In this document: one piece after another, positions 1-11,893 of the stretch
Layout: each line of letters begins with the position of its first letter
Numbering within the stretch: the first letter of the stretch is position 1
The notes under the pieces: model-generated
Database searches by the model: none
What the model saw: the letters and a program-made list of their open reading frames with translations, nothing else
Told to the model about the DNA's origin: nothing
DNA from: Pseudopyrenochaeta lycopersici
Lineage: Eukaryota; Ascomycota; Dothideomycetes; Pleosporales; Pseudopyrenochaetaceae
Assembly: GCA_003313425.1 (NCBI GenBank)
Contig: NHZP01000006.1
Span: 496,001 to 560,000, forward strand
Direction: 5' to 3'
DNA: 64,000 nt
Made by a program: the position numbers and the translations under genes

Positions 1-3000
1 ACCTGTCCGTGGCTTGCCTTTCGGCAGAAAGTGAAGGACGTACTTCGAGAGCATATGAAGCCAAGACCGGGCGGCTGAGCCTCCATGCCCATGTGTTGCA
101 ATGAAACCAACACTTAGATGCCACGTCGAATAATCTGCTGCGTGACCCAGCAGTCTGGTATAAGAGCCTCGTTCTCTTCACCGGAAAATTGGCTGTGCGA
201 GAGGTTGATAGAGCCTGGGTTTGTCGAATGTAACACTGTCGAGACGAAAGCTCAGTGAATGTGTTTGAAACGCATACATCGATCTTGAGTCTTTTCGATC
301 TGGCATTATGTGGCAACCAAGAAAGCGACAGGGTAAATGGAAGCTCCCTTAGTAAGGGGAGATATTAAAAATAGACTCAGCAATGTAAAGTGTTCACGCG
401 AATTCACCAAAGCCATCCCAATAATGCGTTGTTCACTGACCTCTGTGCAGATACTGCACGTCTCAAGAAACCGCCTTCAACATACCAGCCGCAGATTTTT
501 CGACGCCTTGATCGGCCTGTCCGGTAACTGACTCGAGCGGTCTATCTCATCCCATCGTTGATTTGAGGAAAGTCAATGGTCTGAAAGGATGGCAGATTGC
601 TCCGGTTGTACCGTACTCCGACATCTTCCCGTTCTCAGATGCACTCGTTTCAACCACCATAGCCACCGCCCAAGTTATTGATCGATAAAGTTTGCCGGAG
701 GTGCAAAAATGCCAGAGCTAGTGCGATGCGAAGCAGAGTTCACTTCAATTGCACTTTAGAAGTGTGACAATTCCCGCACCTACCGTATCCGCAGGACGGA
801 CAGGCGGTGGCCTTGTACGGTATGGAAGGATATGCGCAATAACAACACTGCCATACAAACGCGTATTTCTTCTTGCCCTAGCATATGTAAGAATGCTTCC
901 CATACTTCGCTCACAGATGCTGCTGGAGGCTTACAAAGGTCTGGAAAGGTACATCTGGGCCATGCCTTAGTAGTGCAAGCTCCAGTGCAGGGGATGACAC
1001 GGTCCCGATTACCATTTCCTGGTGAACACTCACGGCGAGGCCATCCTCCGCTCGTCGTGTATGCCTCGTGCTCCCGTTATGACCGCCCCCAATACCCTGA
1101 CCCACAGGAGCCGCTCGACATGAGCGGCCACTACCATTTGTCCTCCACCGTGTCAAAGAGTAGGGAGTGTTGTCCGGATTGCAATTGGCCATTAATAATG
1201 GTTCCTCTTAACCTTCTGGAATCAGTCGAAATTTATACGGAGTGCGGAAGGATGCGGGCTGTGGAAGGATGCGGGCTGTGAAGCTCGTTCATGGGAACCA
1301 GAGACGCGCAACGAGACAGGTGCGTGAGAAAAACGGATTGCCGGTAAGGCTTCTGTCGTAAGTAAGCCATTGCGTGAGAATGACAGCCATGCTCTCAGTG
1401 CGCGGTCATACTCAGCACGCAAGGGGGGATTGCTGCGTGCCTTGAGCGCTGCAGAGAATCGCGCACTAATGAAAGACTGCCAGGTAAACAGTAGGGAAGA
1501 AATTGAGAGCCATTGAGCTTGTGGTAACGCTGTCGTTGTGAGAAGCTAGATGGACTGGGTTGGTGAGTGTTAAGAAAGCGCTCACCTCAGAGCTTCTTGG
1601 CAAAGAGATCGTGCTCCCAGATTCCTCAGGCTACCCAGGCTACGAACGTTCGATTCGAGAATCAGCTCTTGCAATGTCGAAGGTATCTGAGGATCTTCTT
1701 TGCTTTTTTTTTTAATATATTTGATCTTTGTGGGTTGAGCTCTGCGCTTCCAGCGCATCATGCAGGTACTAGGGTTCACGAGAACGCCGCACTCGCTCAA
1801 AGAATTGGACGCTACCGCGAAGCCTCACTCCAAGAAGGACCCCTTCGGCCGGCTTTCATCGAACGTTACAATCATGGGTGTTACTCGGATAAATTGTACA
1901 GCTGTTCTTCCCGTCTGCACCAACGCGAGCAACATGAGCTAAAGGAAGTAGGCACAAGGCTATCAAGCAAACAGCAAATTTAGATCAGTCAGTCAATCTT
2001 TTACCAACGATACTCTCAAGGAGGGGATGATACTCACGTTTGTAGAATTCAGACGATCCGTGTTCGTCGACTAGAGCTACTCGCATGTAAATGAGTCGTG
2101 CTTCATATTTCAACCGGTAAAAAGTCTTCCCGTCTTTCCGAGGACGTCGGTGAACATGCCACCCAGCTTGGTGCTGTGTGGCATGAGAAGCGGTCAAGCA
2201 CACGCGGTCAAATCACGGTCAAGTGCTAAAATAGCAGAATTCTCTCCCCTCGGTGTAAAAGGAAAGCACCCACAGTACAGTGATCTCAATAGGAGATACC
2301 TACGCTACTGTAATGTCGAGCAAAAATCGATTGGGTAGTGAAATGCACGGCAGGGAAATATTCAAAACTCAATTGAAAAGGCGGGGTTGTTTCAAGAACA
2401 CATCATGGCATTAGGTCACATGCTGTTCGATCCTACCGTATCTAGTAATCATTTGCAGCAATTCACCGACCAGGCTGTGGTATCGAAACTAGCCGGATGA
2501 GCTATCAAACGTGGCCAAATCTTAGAGGTCATACCAGAGGTCTCTTGCAAGCTTCCGACCGTCTCCTCAGCCGCGCGAGTCAATGATCTATGTGCCAGGG
2601 ATCAGCTACAGTGAGGAAGAACATCATTTGCATTAGGAACTTCTCGCGCTGTGAACTATTCCAAGAAATCTTGCCCCTCGCAACAGGAATAGTCTACGAC
2701 TGCAACCCGCATTACGGATTACAGTCTGGCTTATCGCAAGATCGCATAACAAGCTATGCTTATGACCGTGGTACCCACAATGAGGCCCAAACTACTGGGC
2801 CGCCCGAGCGGTGTTGGACGTGGTTGGACGGGCTTTAACAAACCGTTTGAAAGTGGGCGGCGGCAAGGGACTAGAGTAGAAGAAACCAGAAAGGGTTGTG
2901 CAGGCAGAAGGTGTTCTACTATTCAACCAAAATCATACGTTCAGTTCATGAGAGTTGCAGTTTTTAATACATGATTTGAAAGAACAGAAATCTTGTAGCT

Positions 3001-4127
3001 CGAGGATACAACACAATTGACATTTGGCGTGCAAACCTATTGGAGGTGAAGCAGAGGATATCACGTCCCAGTACAGTAGAGGAAAATAAAAAGCTATATC
3101 AACCTTCTGTGAATGGATCAAAGTGTACATCATGGATTCGAACGAGTTGAGTCGTTCGAAAGCCTGTCCTTGGCTCTAACAACCAGGTCTAAAGACTACC
3201 CGATTGAGGTCAGATTCGGTCCTGTTTCTACGCAACTAGCCCGATATATGCGTAGAAATCCTAGAACAGGGCACAAGTAGATGGTATAACTAGTGTAGCG
3301 TTGTGTAACTTAGCTAAACCGGAAACGAACGCGCAGCGGCTAAGCAGCAAACACCTTCAATAAGGCAATCGAAGGGATACGATACCAACTCTCAGGAAAG
3401 CTTCGATAGGCACCCTCGTGACAAACATGTAGTGCACAAAAAACACGTCAATGCACGAGGAAGCAATGTGCGAGATGTGACCACCTGCTCATCAATCACC
3501 AAACCCAGAACGAACGGACACGCCGCACTACATAATGGTGTCAACAAAACTATTGACTGCGTAATGAGATACAAACCGACACTGTCACCGTATACAGCAA
3601 GGTGGAGACCCCGCGAAGGCAGAGCGTGATTTAACATGCGTTGCCAATTTCCTCACAGCTTCAGGCAAGAGAGGAGGACAAACCCGCAAGGGAAACAGTT
3701 TCCAGAACAAGTTAATTGGAGCACATCAGAAGACGGGCTTTATCGACGAAGTAGTAGAAGAAGAATATAGTAAAGTATGACAAAGAAAATAACAGAGAAC
3801 ATATTGGTATCCGAAGGTGAAAGAAGCACACCAAGCCACAAGGACGACAACAACGACTCCCTTCCCCCCCTCTGAAGAATGTAAACAAAGACAAAATTTC
3901 GTCTATGCGAAGCAGAAGAAGCCATAAAAAAACACTCGAGGTGCAACAAGAAACCGAAAAGGCCGCTATACAAGGCCAAAAGAAAACGGTGCCAGAAAGT
4001 GCTGTACAACCACATCATACAAATGCCATCTGGACATCCAATATACACACATCCCTTGGTATCAATCCCAACATACACAAACATCAATACATATTCTGCA
4101 AATCGCCACTCTTCTTGTCCACGATCA
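1..4127. other. No recognisable gene
   Basis: Only short, overlapping ORFs on both strands, none with a domain I recognise. The right-hand few hundred bases are probably the 3' untranslated region of the kinase gene that ends at 4128. An imperfect hairpin lies at 3221-3270. Confidence 0.6.
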
Positions 4128-6803
4128 TCAACCCTTCGGTGGGGTAGGCGGTGGCTTCTCGTCTTCGACAAACTCACCTGGCTTGAGACTCGGACTAAAA
4201 TCATCTACCTCCTCAACCTCCTCCTCTTCCTCTTCTTCCTCTTCTGTGATGCCCATAATCTCGCCACTTCTCCTGCCTTGTAAACTCTGACTTCTGCTCC
4301 CTCCACCAGCGTCGCTTCCCCGTCTCCACGCTGGACTGCCTGAGGTATTGACGGCAAGCATGGGGCCTTTGAAAGGACTTCTCTTCCGCTTCGCAAAAAC
4401 GAGGCCAGGTGAAGGTGGAGGGGCAGCATTGAAAGCGAGACTACCTTCATTAAAGGATAAAGGCACGCCTGATCTAACAAGTCTTATGTTATTCGGGAAA
4501 CTTGAGGAGGTTGGCGTTGCGGGAAGGACTTTTATGCTGTTGTGTGGCGATTTTGCGATCTTGTGGCTATGACTTGACACGGACACAGCTGGCGATGTTA
4601 TGGAGGCAGAGGACGTAGATGACGCTTTGGAATGGGAGTGGTGGTGGCGGGGCATGCTACGGATCGAGGATACGGAGGAGGACGTCGATTTCCTGCCTCG
4701 AAGACCACCAGAAGACCGCCGGTAAGAGGAGCGCGGTGTTAGCGGTACTGGACTAGCACTCAGCCTTCTTACAGACCCCGACCCATGTGTTGTTACTCTT
4801 GGTCTCGGCGTGGCAAGTGCTGTTGGCGTCAGACTCGTATGCTTATGCATTGCATTGGAATTCGCGGTGCTCAGTCGCCTCTTGGAATCCGGGCTCTTGC
4901 TCTCAGCTAATCTCGGGCTCTGCCTGCTACTTGCTTTCGAATTCGGGCTCCGCGCTCGTTTACTCGTTTCTTTTATCCAATTTCTAAGCGATAAGAGGTG
5001 GTCAATGAAGGGTTGTTTTCGGCGACGCTGTTTGGGCACGAAGCCATTCGGAGAGAGAAGGTCCGGGTTGGTGGACACGACCTGGAGCATACTGCTACGT
5101 GATCTCCTTCTGTCTAGGTCTTTTGATGGCAGTGGGGGTCGCGATGAGGAGTTTGAGCTACGAATTCCGTGGTTCTCGATCGGTGGAAGAGGCTTCTCGG
5201 CGCTTGGTGGGAGGTTGGGGGTGGAGCCAGACTCTGGGAGGCGTGGTAGATCAGGCGCGCCTGTGTTGTGTTAGAAACAGTGAACTTCCAAGAGATACAA
5301 TGCCTACCGTGAAGACTCCTCCGATTCATGGTTCTTCCTCGACTCTTCGGTGGGTCACCAAGCATCGGCGCGTGCAAGCCTTCCTCGTCCATCTCTCGTA
5401 TTGTCGGCGCAAGCTTATCCAAACGACTACTTGCAGCACTCAGCCGTCTCAAGCTCTTTGCCTCGGCTTCTCTCTCTTTCCTTTTGCGCTCCCTCCTCTT
5501 TGCTTTCCGCTCCTCTTTCTCAAGTAACAACGCCCACCAACCAGCCAGAGAGTCACATCGCTGTGCCAAGACGTTCTCAATAACCATGTCAATGTCCACG
5601 CCAGCCGCTCGCATGCGATGTAGCACTTCCTTCTCCAATTCTGTAGAGAAGGGGGCGGGTTGTTGTAGCTTCAGCGTCTCCTGTTGGCGCGGTGCGTGCT
5701 CTGACAACCACGGGTTCTGAAGTATATCCGCAAGCGTAGGTCTCAGAATCGGCCGTTTTGAAAGCAGCGACTGGCACAGCTCCTTCGCCTGAGGTGGGAA
5801 GTTGTCTGGGTATTTCGGTTCCTCCTTTAAGATCTTCGTCTTCGTAACCATCTCGTCGTCATCGTCAAAGGGCAGTTCGCCCACCAGCAGCGCGTAGAGT
5901 ATGATGCCCAGGCTCCACACATCCACCTTTTCTCCGGCATACTTCTCGCCCTTCAGCATCTCCGGCGCACTGTAGCAGACAGTGCCGCACCATGTTTGCA
6001 GATAATTGCTCTTCCCTTCATATTCCCTTGTGAACCCAAAGTCCACCAGCTTTACGTCGCCGTGCTTATCCAACAGGATGTTCTCGAGCTTCAGATCGCG
6101 GTGGACGCAGGACTTGTTATGGACGTAGGATACGGCGCCAACGAGTTGTGTAAAGATGCGCTGGACTTTGGAAGGTTCAAGGGCGCCTTTCTCGAGGAGG
6201 TAGTTGTACAGCTCATCGCCGGGGCAGTACTCCAGCGCTAGCCAGACCAACTCCTCGGTGACGATGACCTCGTATAATCGGGCAATATGCGGATGTATGA
6301 ATTGGCGGTGGTGGTGGATCTCGCGAGCGAGGTTTGCGTCGTTCTTCTTCGCCGACTTGAGCACGACCTATTTGCAATCAGCCATTCTCCTTGTTGCGGC
6401 GCCAGTCCATGGCCCATAGTCGTACCTTGGACCCATTGCTGAGCTTATGCGATGCCAAATACACCTTTCCAAAGCTCCCCTTGCCTATAAGTTTCCCCAG
6501 TGTATAACTCCCAACATTCTTCAGATCGGTCGCGGCGAACTCACTGTTGTGGCGCCATCAGTACGGCTTCCAATACCCGGGAGCGCATCGGAGCGCAAAG
6601 TAGGAGGCGACTTACTCGAGAAGCTGTTTGTACGAATTCGCAAGCTGCTATACCTTCAGTCTCAGTCTAGGAACAATAACGGCGTTGAAACATGGTGCAT
6701 TTGCGTTGCCGAGTGCGCGCTGCGCACAAGGAAAGCGCAGCTGATTGCCTACCTTCTTCCTCTGGGCCTGGATCTCAGCCTGAGCCCTGAGATTTGACTG
6801 CAT
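4128..6803 (-). CDS. Serine/threonine protein kinase, CAMK-like, with long Ser-rich tail
   Basis: Five exons: 6803-6753, 6647-6616, 6543-6426, 6367-5308, 5260-4128; frames join to 797 residues. The kinase domain starts after a 40-residue leader: Gly loop GKGSFGKV (48-55), Lys71, alpha-C Glu83, HRDLKLEN (156-163), DFG (176-178), then CGTVCYSAPE in the activation loop. All catalytic residues are present, so it should be active. After the kinase domain come a basic stretch rich in Lys/Arg/Glu, a conserved-looking PFIDHLLSLRNWI block, several hundred Ser/Pro/Arg-rich residues and a Glu run near the C-terminus, a tail likely to be regulatory and phosphorylated. It resembles fungal CAMK/AMPK-related kinases of the S. 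cerevisiae YPL150W type from memory; that assignment is tentative. The start at 6803 is the first ATG in frame with exon 1; the upstream ORF could extend it. Confidence 0.88.
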
Positions 6804-7734
6804 GGAATGCGCCGCTGCAAGGTGGTGTTGACTGCCGGAGCAGCGTCATGGAATCGCGCGGTCTTGTGAGCGGACGGAGGCCGCGGGAATGACAGGCTCG
6901 TCGAAGCAGTCCGCACAAGCCAGCGTCTGGTGCGTGGTGGACTGTTTGAAACTGGAGATAAGAATAGTATCGTTTTTGGACCAAATTCGAGAGGCCTAAG
7001 TCTGTGGCTGCTGCAGCAAGACTGGGAGGGCGCTGTTCTCCTCTCTCCTGAGCTCGGTGAGGGATTCCCACTGTTGGACGGCGGCGCGGAATCCTGGTCG
7101 CAGATCATCCAGATCCCGCTCGCCTGGGGGAGGGGATGAACTCTGAAGGCCTAATAGCTCAATATCTGTGCCAATCGTCCCATGAGCATGCGTGTAGCTG
7201 TTTACTTCAGCTATTTTACCAAGCACGAGACAATAAAGTCTCGTGTAACCTCACCATGAAAAGGAGCTGTGTCGGTCATTTGTCATTTCCGGTTCTACAT
7301 CCAATGGATCCTCTTGGTGCTTCAAATGTTGCACAAGACTCCAACCTCGAGGCACGTACCAGAATATGAGTAGATTCGCTCAGTTGAAATTTTGCAAACA
7401 CGATATTCAATTGTTGCGTTGCCTGAAGTGTTCGACCAAGCTCACCAACCTCGTAGACTGTTTCTGGGCTGCATGCAAAAAGTGCAAAACCTCATCAGCA
7501 GCGACTGAATAGTCGATAGCTTAGCCAAAGTTAAAAATACGATTCGATTCTAAGTAGTATTGTCGGAAAAAACTTCTAGCTACTCTGCCGGATTTGACGA
7601 AACCAATGTCTAGACATGTCCTGAATATCTTGAGTAGCATCGACAAGAATTGCATTCACAGACTGATCACGCAAGCGGAACTAACTTTGAGGTCCAAGAT
7701 CTGAACAGAGGAAACATTTCATTTGTTCAATCGT
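6804..7734. other. Intergenic: kinase promoter side and 3' end of the next gene
   Basis: About 930 bp between two minus-strand genes. The ORFs running through 6749-7108 on the minus strand contain no recognisable domain and are read as kinase 5' leader. I see no other feature. Confidence 0.5.
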
Positions 7735-8793
7735 CTACAACTTGCTATTCGGTCCCCCGATATACGTTTGCCCCAACTTCAACATATCCACTGCCTCCTG
7801 AACCATCTCATCCACAATCTCCTTCGCAGGCTTGATATCTGTAATAACGCCTGCCACCTGGCCCATCAAGAAGGGAATATCCACATCCTTGCCATCATCC
7901 ATATCCTTGGCGAGTGGCACAATACCCGCATCAGTCAGCTTCTTGATCTCTGCCTCCCGCTCATGCCAGTCTTTGATGTAATCATTGTACCTCACCCTCA
8001 ATGGCCTGCCACTAATAACGAGCGTTCGGCCAGTGTCGGTGAAGTCGGCACTGACGACGTTTTCTTTGTGCATTTGCGAGCAGCCGGCTTCTGTAGAGGC
8101 GACGAAACGTGTGCCTACCCATACACCTTGTGCGCCCTGCATCAAGCTCGAGGCGAGACTGCGACCGTTGTATATACCTCCTGCTGCGACAACAATAGCC
8201 GGCTGACCGGTGAGAGGGCTCTTGTACTTTCTCGCGACATCGACGACAGAGGGTATGAGGATGCTGTTTGCGATGTCTCCCGTGTGGCCTCCGCCTTCGC
8301 CGCCCTGTGCACATACAATATCCACACCGGCATCTAGCGCCTTCTTCGCATGCTTGGGGTGTCCGACCATATTCATGATCAGGATTCCCGCCTCATGCAG
8401 TCTCTTAATTGTCCTTGCAGGCGGAACACCGACCGCACTAACAAACAGCTTCGCTCCATTCTTGATCGTGACCTCAATCAAGTCATCTAGCTGTCCGTGG
8501 GTGTAGTCGTGATTAGTCTTGCGTGCGCTGCCACCGACTTGTGGGAGAGCGAGGTCAACGCCAAAGGGGAGAGATTTGTCGCGCAAGTTGGACTTGAGAT
8601 CGTCAATGATGGATTGAAGCTGTTCTGGAGTATAGCCCAATCCTCCGATCACACCGAGGCCACCTGCGTTAGAGACAGCAGCGGCTAGCGGTCCACCGGA
8701 TGTTCGTGCCATGCCAGCAAGAATAATCGGGTACTGAATGCCTAATAGCTTCGAAAGCGGTGTTTGAAGGGATGGAGTTGACATGGTGGGCAA
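7735..8793 (-). CDS. Nitronate monooxygenase (2-nitropropane dioxygenase family)
   Basis: Single-exon gene, 352 residues. It has the FMN-binding TIM-barrel pattern of the family: YPIILAGMARTSGGPLAAAV near the N-terminus, GGLGVIGGLGY, then AQGGEGGGHTGD with the family's conserved His, AAGGIYNGRSLA and GVWVGTRFVAS, the phosphate-binding loops for FMN. Family members oxidise alkyl nitronates such as propionate-3-nitronate to the aldehyde or acid and nitrite, a detoxifying role in the cytosol or peroxisome. The last residues, NSKL, resemble a weak C-terminal peroxisomal signal; this is inference. Met4 is an alternative start. Length and motif order match complete fungal members and nothing is broken. 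Confidence 0.93.
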   Translation of the reverse strand: MPTMSTPSLQTPLSKLLGIQYPIILAGMARTSGGPLAAAVSNAGGLGVIGGLGYTPEQLQSIIDDLKSNLRDKSLPFGVDLALPQVGGSARKTNHDYTHGQLDDLIEVTIKNGAKLFVSAVGVPPARTIKRLHEAGILIMNMVGHPKHAKKALDAGVDIVCAQGGEGGGHTGDIANSILIPSVVDVARKYKSPLTGQPAIVVAAGGIYNGRSLASSLMQGAQGVWVGTRFVASTEAGCSQMHKENVVSADFTDTGRTLVISGRPLRVRYNDYIKDWHEREAEIKKLTDAGIVPLAKDMDDGKDVDIPFLMGQVAGVITDIKPAKEIVDEMVQEAVDMLKLGQTYIGGPNSKL

Positions 8794-9515
8794 GAGTTGT
8801 ACTAGGTTTCGCAGCGACGTAACACAGCAATTCGTATCAAGGTGGATATAGTAAGGAGGTGAGCAAACTATCCGAAGCTAGAGCGCTGGTTCTAGTGTTT
8901 GAACGCATAGCGGGTATGGGAATATTGATGCTAAATAGCGAAAGCTGTCAGCCATCACAACCAGGGTCTTGCGGGGAAAACATGTTGGATTTGAGCCGAG
9001 GCAGGGCAGCTTCGACTCGAAATTCCAGTCACATGACAAAATTCAGGGTCACAATTACCGAAAATTGCCTGCATGCAACCACCAGACGACCAGCAAAGGT
9101 GCTTGAACATTTCTGTTACTGGGCACAAGTTGTCGGTTTAGCGATACTGATAGGAGGGGCAAATGCAAATGCTCCAATCACTTTGTTGTTCTGGAAGCAT
9201 TTTTATGAGGACAGGATGCGTGGAAGAGTCTTGGGTCGCAAGCAGTCATTGCGGTGGTAATTGCCTTGAAACTTAATGTACATATCGTGCATGCCGAGTA
9301 AACGTGAGACGCCGCAAGATCCCTTCAATTTTCGTCGAAATACCAGCGTTGCATCTAAATTTATCCGACTAGCATCACGAACAATAGGCTCGCACAACTG
9401 GGTGGCTCACTATCAACATGTTCGAAGACTGTTTGGAAGCCAGAGCATCGAAGCTGGCAAACGCAAGGCAATTGACTGTCGAGGCGGCGATTCTTGAGGA
9501 ACTGCTTTGAGGGCA
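8794..9515. other. Intergenic, no gene seen
   Basis: About 720 bp holding the nitronate monooxygenase promoter and the 3' flank of the taxilin gene. The short ORFs at 8859-9497 show no domain. Confidence 0.5.
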
Positions 9516-11209
9516 TTAACGCTTGACTCCATTTATTTGCCCATTGACCTGTCTGTGCCCGTTAACTTTCCCCTGCGCAACGGTTTGTGGCGGTGGAGGA
9601 GGTGGTGGAACAGGTCCAAATGGGCGTCGCTCGGGTACTGGCTCGACGGCGTCCTCTTCCGTATCGTCGTCATACTCCCCACTACCCTCTTCCTCTTCTT
9701 CCTCGTCATCATACTCATACTCACTCTCCGTTACCTCCTCATCCTCTTCCAGTTCATCATTCGTTGGAACTTGCCCTCGACCTTGAGCCTGCATGCCTCG
9801 GCATAACGTTTCCAGTCGAGCGATCTTCTTACGTTGGTCTTCGGCTTCTTTTGTCTTTCTCGCGAGCTCTTCCTGCATCTTATGGCGTTCTTCTACCATC
9901 TCGCCAATGTTGCGATTCGTGATGTCTTTATGTCGTTGCAGCGTTTGGTTTTCCTTTTCAAGGCGCTTGGTCTTCTTGGACATTTCTTCCATCTCTTTGC
10001 GGAATGTCAGAAACAAGTCATTCGAATTGTTGAGCGTCTCCTCAACCTGCATCTAGTCAGTATTAACCAACATGTATCAAACCAGCGATGGACATGATGT
10101 ACAACTTACCTGCTTGAACTTTTCAACGTAGATGTTGAGCTGAGTGCGGAGTTCTGTTTCGGTTTGCGAGAAGGTTGACACCTGCCGAGTCAGCTGATGT
10201 GACTTGGATGACTCGGCCTCCTGGTGTTTTCGTTGCTGTTCCAAACGAGCCATCTGGTACTGTATCTCAAGCTCTTTGGTTCGGAGAAGGGAGTGGAATT
10301 GCAGCTCTCGTAGCTCATACTGATCGATGAAAGATTTAAACTTTTGCCGAAACCTGAAGGCCTTAGTGAATGCTGTGTGCAGTTTGGTTCAAGGAACTTA
10401 CAGCTCATCCAGTTCTAGGTCAGCCTGGTTCTGAGGTTCTGGTTCACTTTGCGCGGCAATGCAATCATCAACATCGGCTACCAGGTGCTCGAGTCGTTCG
10501 TGTAGCTCTTGCCGAGCAGTTGACTCGCTGGTCTCGAGCTTGTGTAGTTCGTCCTTGAGCTTTTTATTCTCTTTTGCAAAGTCACGCGACAATTTGTCCA
10601 GCTTGTCCTTCATTGTGGTGACCTTGTTCAGTTCTGACCTCTGCGCATCCTTCTCCTTCTGCAACTGATCTCCTCGCTTCTTTGCCTTCTGGTGTTCGCG
10701 TTCCGTGCGCTTCATGTCAGATAGAAGCTCTGTGTAGCGCTTCTGGACGACCTCGAGGCGGGACAGGGGTCCGTCCATGTTAGAGAGAAGGGAGGAGAGT
10801 TCGCGGTTCGCTTTCTTCACCTCGCGCTCTGTCAAAGCCACACGTCAGCCAGGGTTCATGTTTAATGTTGTCCGACTCCCACCCGAATGATATGCGCTGC
10901 GCCACTCGACATATCCCCGCGTCTTGCATCTCATCACACATCACAGGTGAACCCACCTATTTCGAGTTCCTGCTCCTTGTCTCCCGCCTGGTCTAGCTCG
11001 AGCTGCGCAATCTTTGCCTGGATCTGCTTCTGCTGCTCCGAGGGATCGGGCGCCTTCTTGCCCTTGCCCTTCTTCGTGGGCGCGGGCGCCGGGGTATGCT
11101 GTGCGGGGGCCATGGTGTTCGCGGACGATGCAGATGCACTAAGGCTTGCTTCGTGATGCAGACGGGGCTGGGCAGACGTCGGCTGGCGGTGTTGGGCTAC
11201 GGTTGCCAT
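9516..11209 (-). CDS. Taxilin-family coiled-coil protein
   Basis: Four exons: 11209-10957, 10828-10402, 10353-10110, 10046-9516; 484 residues. The N-terminus is Ala/Pro/Lys-rich with the run KKGKGKK. It is followed by about 300 residues of almost unbroken heptad coiled coil, including the family block FRQKFKSFIDQYELRELQFH at the exon 2/3 junction. The C-terminus is acidic (EEDEEVTESEYEYDDEEEE), then a Pro-rich tract and a polar tail. Animal taxilins bind syntaxins and take part in vesicle traffic; the fungal role is less clear. A further in-frame GTG lies upstream at 11281, but the ATG at 11209 is the natural start. Divergently transcribed from the protease gene at 11894, with a 684-bp shared promoter region. 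Confidence 0.88.
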
Positions 11210-11893
11210 GAAGCCGTGACTGTCCAGTTGCGCCGCTTCAGCTCTTGAATGCCCTTGTGGCAGCCCTCGAGAAGTCACCACCTATGCACCTGGTTTGGAA
11301 TAATCCACACAAAGCTTTGTCTGCCGTGGAGCTGCGCATCCGTGATTGCAGCCGCGCTTCCGTCACAATATGCGCGCGGTAATGAGGGACTCGACCGCTG
11401 ACGTCTCGGGACAGCGTCGGCCGGCACGCAGGGCCCCGTTATGGCGAGGTTGTGCAGATGGGCTTATGGCCAAGGAGTAGTCAGGTCATGCAGCGGGCGT
11501 GCTCGTGAATGTCGGATCGCTTGGTGTCTCGTGGCGGGTGTGTCGTGTCTTGGGAGGGAGGGGAGCAGAGTCTTGATGGTCTCGTTAATTGCGGAGGGCA
11601 CAAGACACGAACTCGACGGCACCACCACACCCTGGAGCTTCACTATCACGCAGGATGCAAATAGGGACCCTCAATGAGCCAATATGGCATCTCAGCTGCT
11701 ACAAACAGCAACATCAGCCACTACAACCTGCACCACGCTCTTTCGTCTTAGTAATTTTGCGGGCTAAACTCCGCTAGATCATGGCGCCTCGGCCAATCGG
11801 CGTCACAGGGCGCGTCATTCCTGCAACTTTGAGGCCTCACATTTTCAGTTTTGGTGTATCCAGCGTTGCGACAAATCATCTTTCATCTCGAAT
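11210..11893. promoter_or_regulatory. Shared divergent promoter region, taxilin / Cym1
   Basis: The 684 bp between two divergent start codons. Short ORFs here have no domain. No specific binding site is called. Confidence 0.4.

Noticed and set aside
3740..4204. 154-codon minus-strand frame below the kinase
   Set aside because: Low-complexity, Phe/Leu/Tyr-rich from AT-rich sequence; best read as kinase 3' untranslated region.
5114..5307. Read-through end of the kinase ORF
   Set aside because: A 47-nt intron (5307-5261) with a TTCTAAC branch joins to a conserved Ser-rich tail, so the read-through residues are intronic.
11209..11281. Upstream extension of taxilin
   Set aside because: The extension opens with GTG, not ATG; the ATG at 11209 is the sound start.
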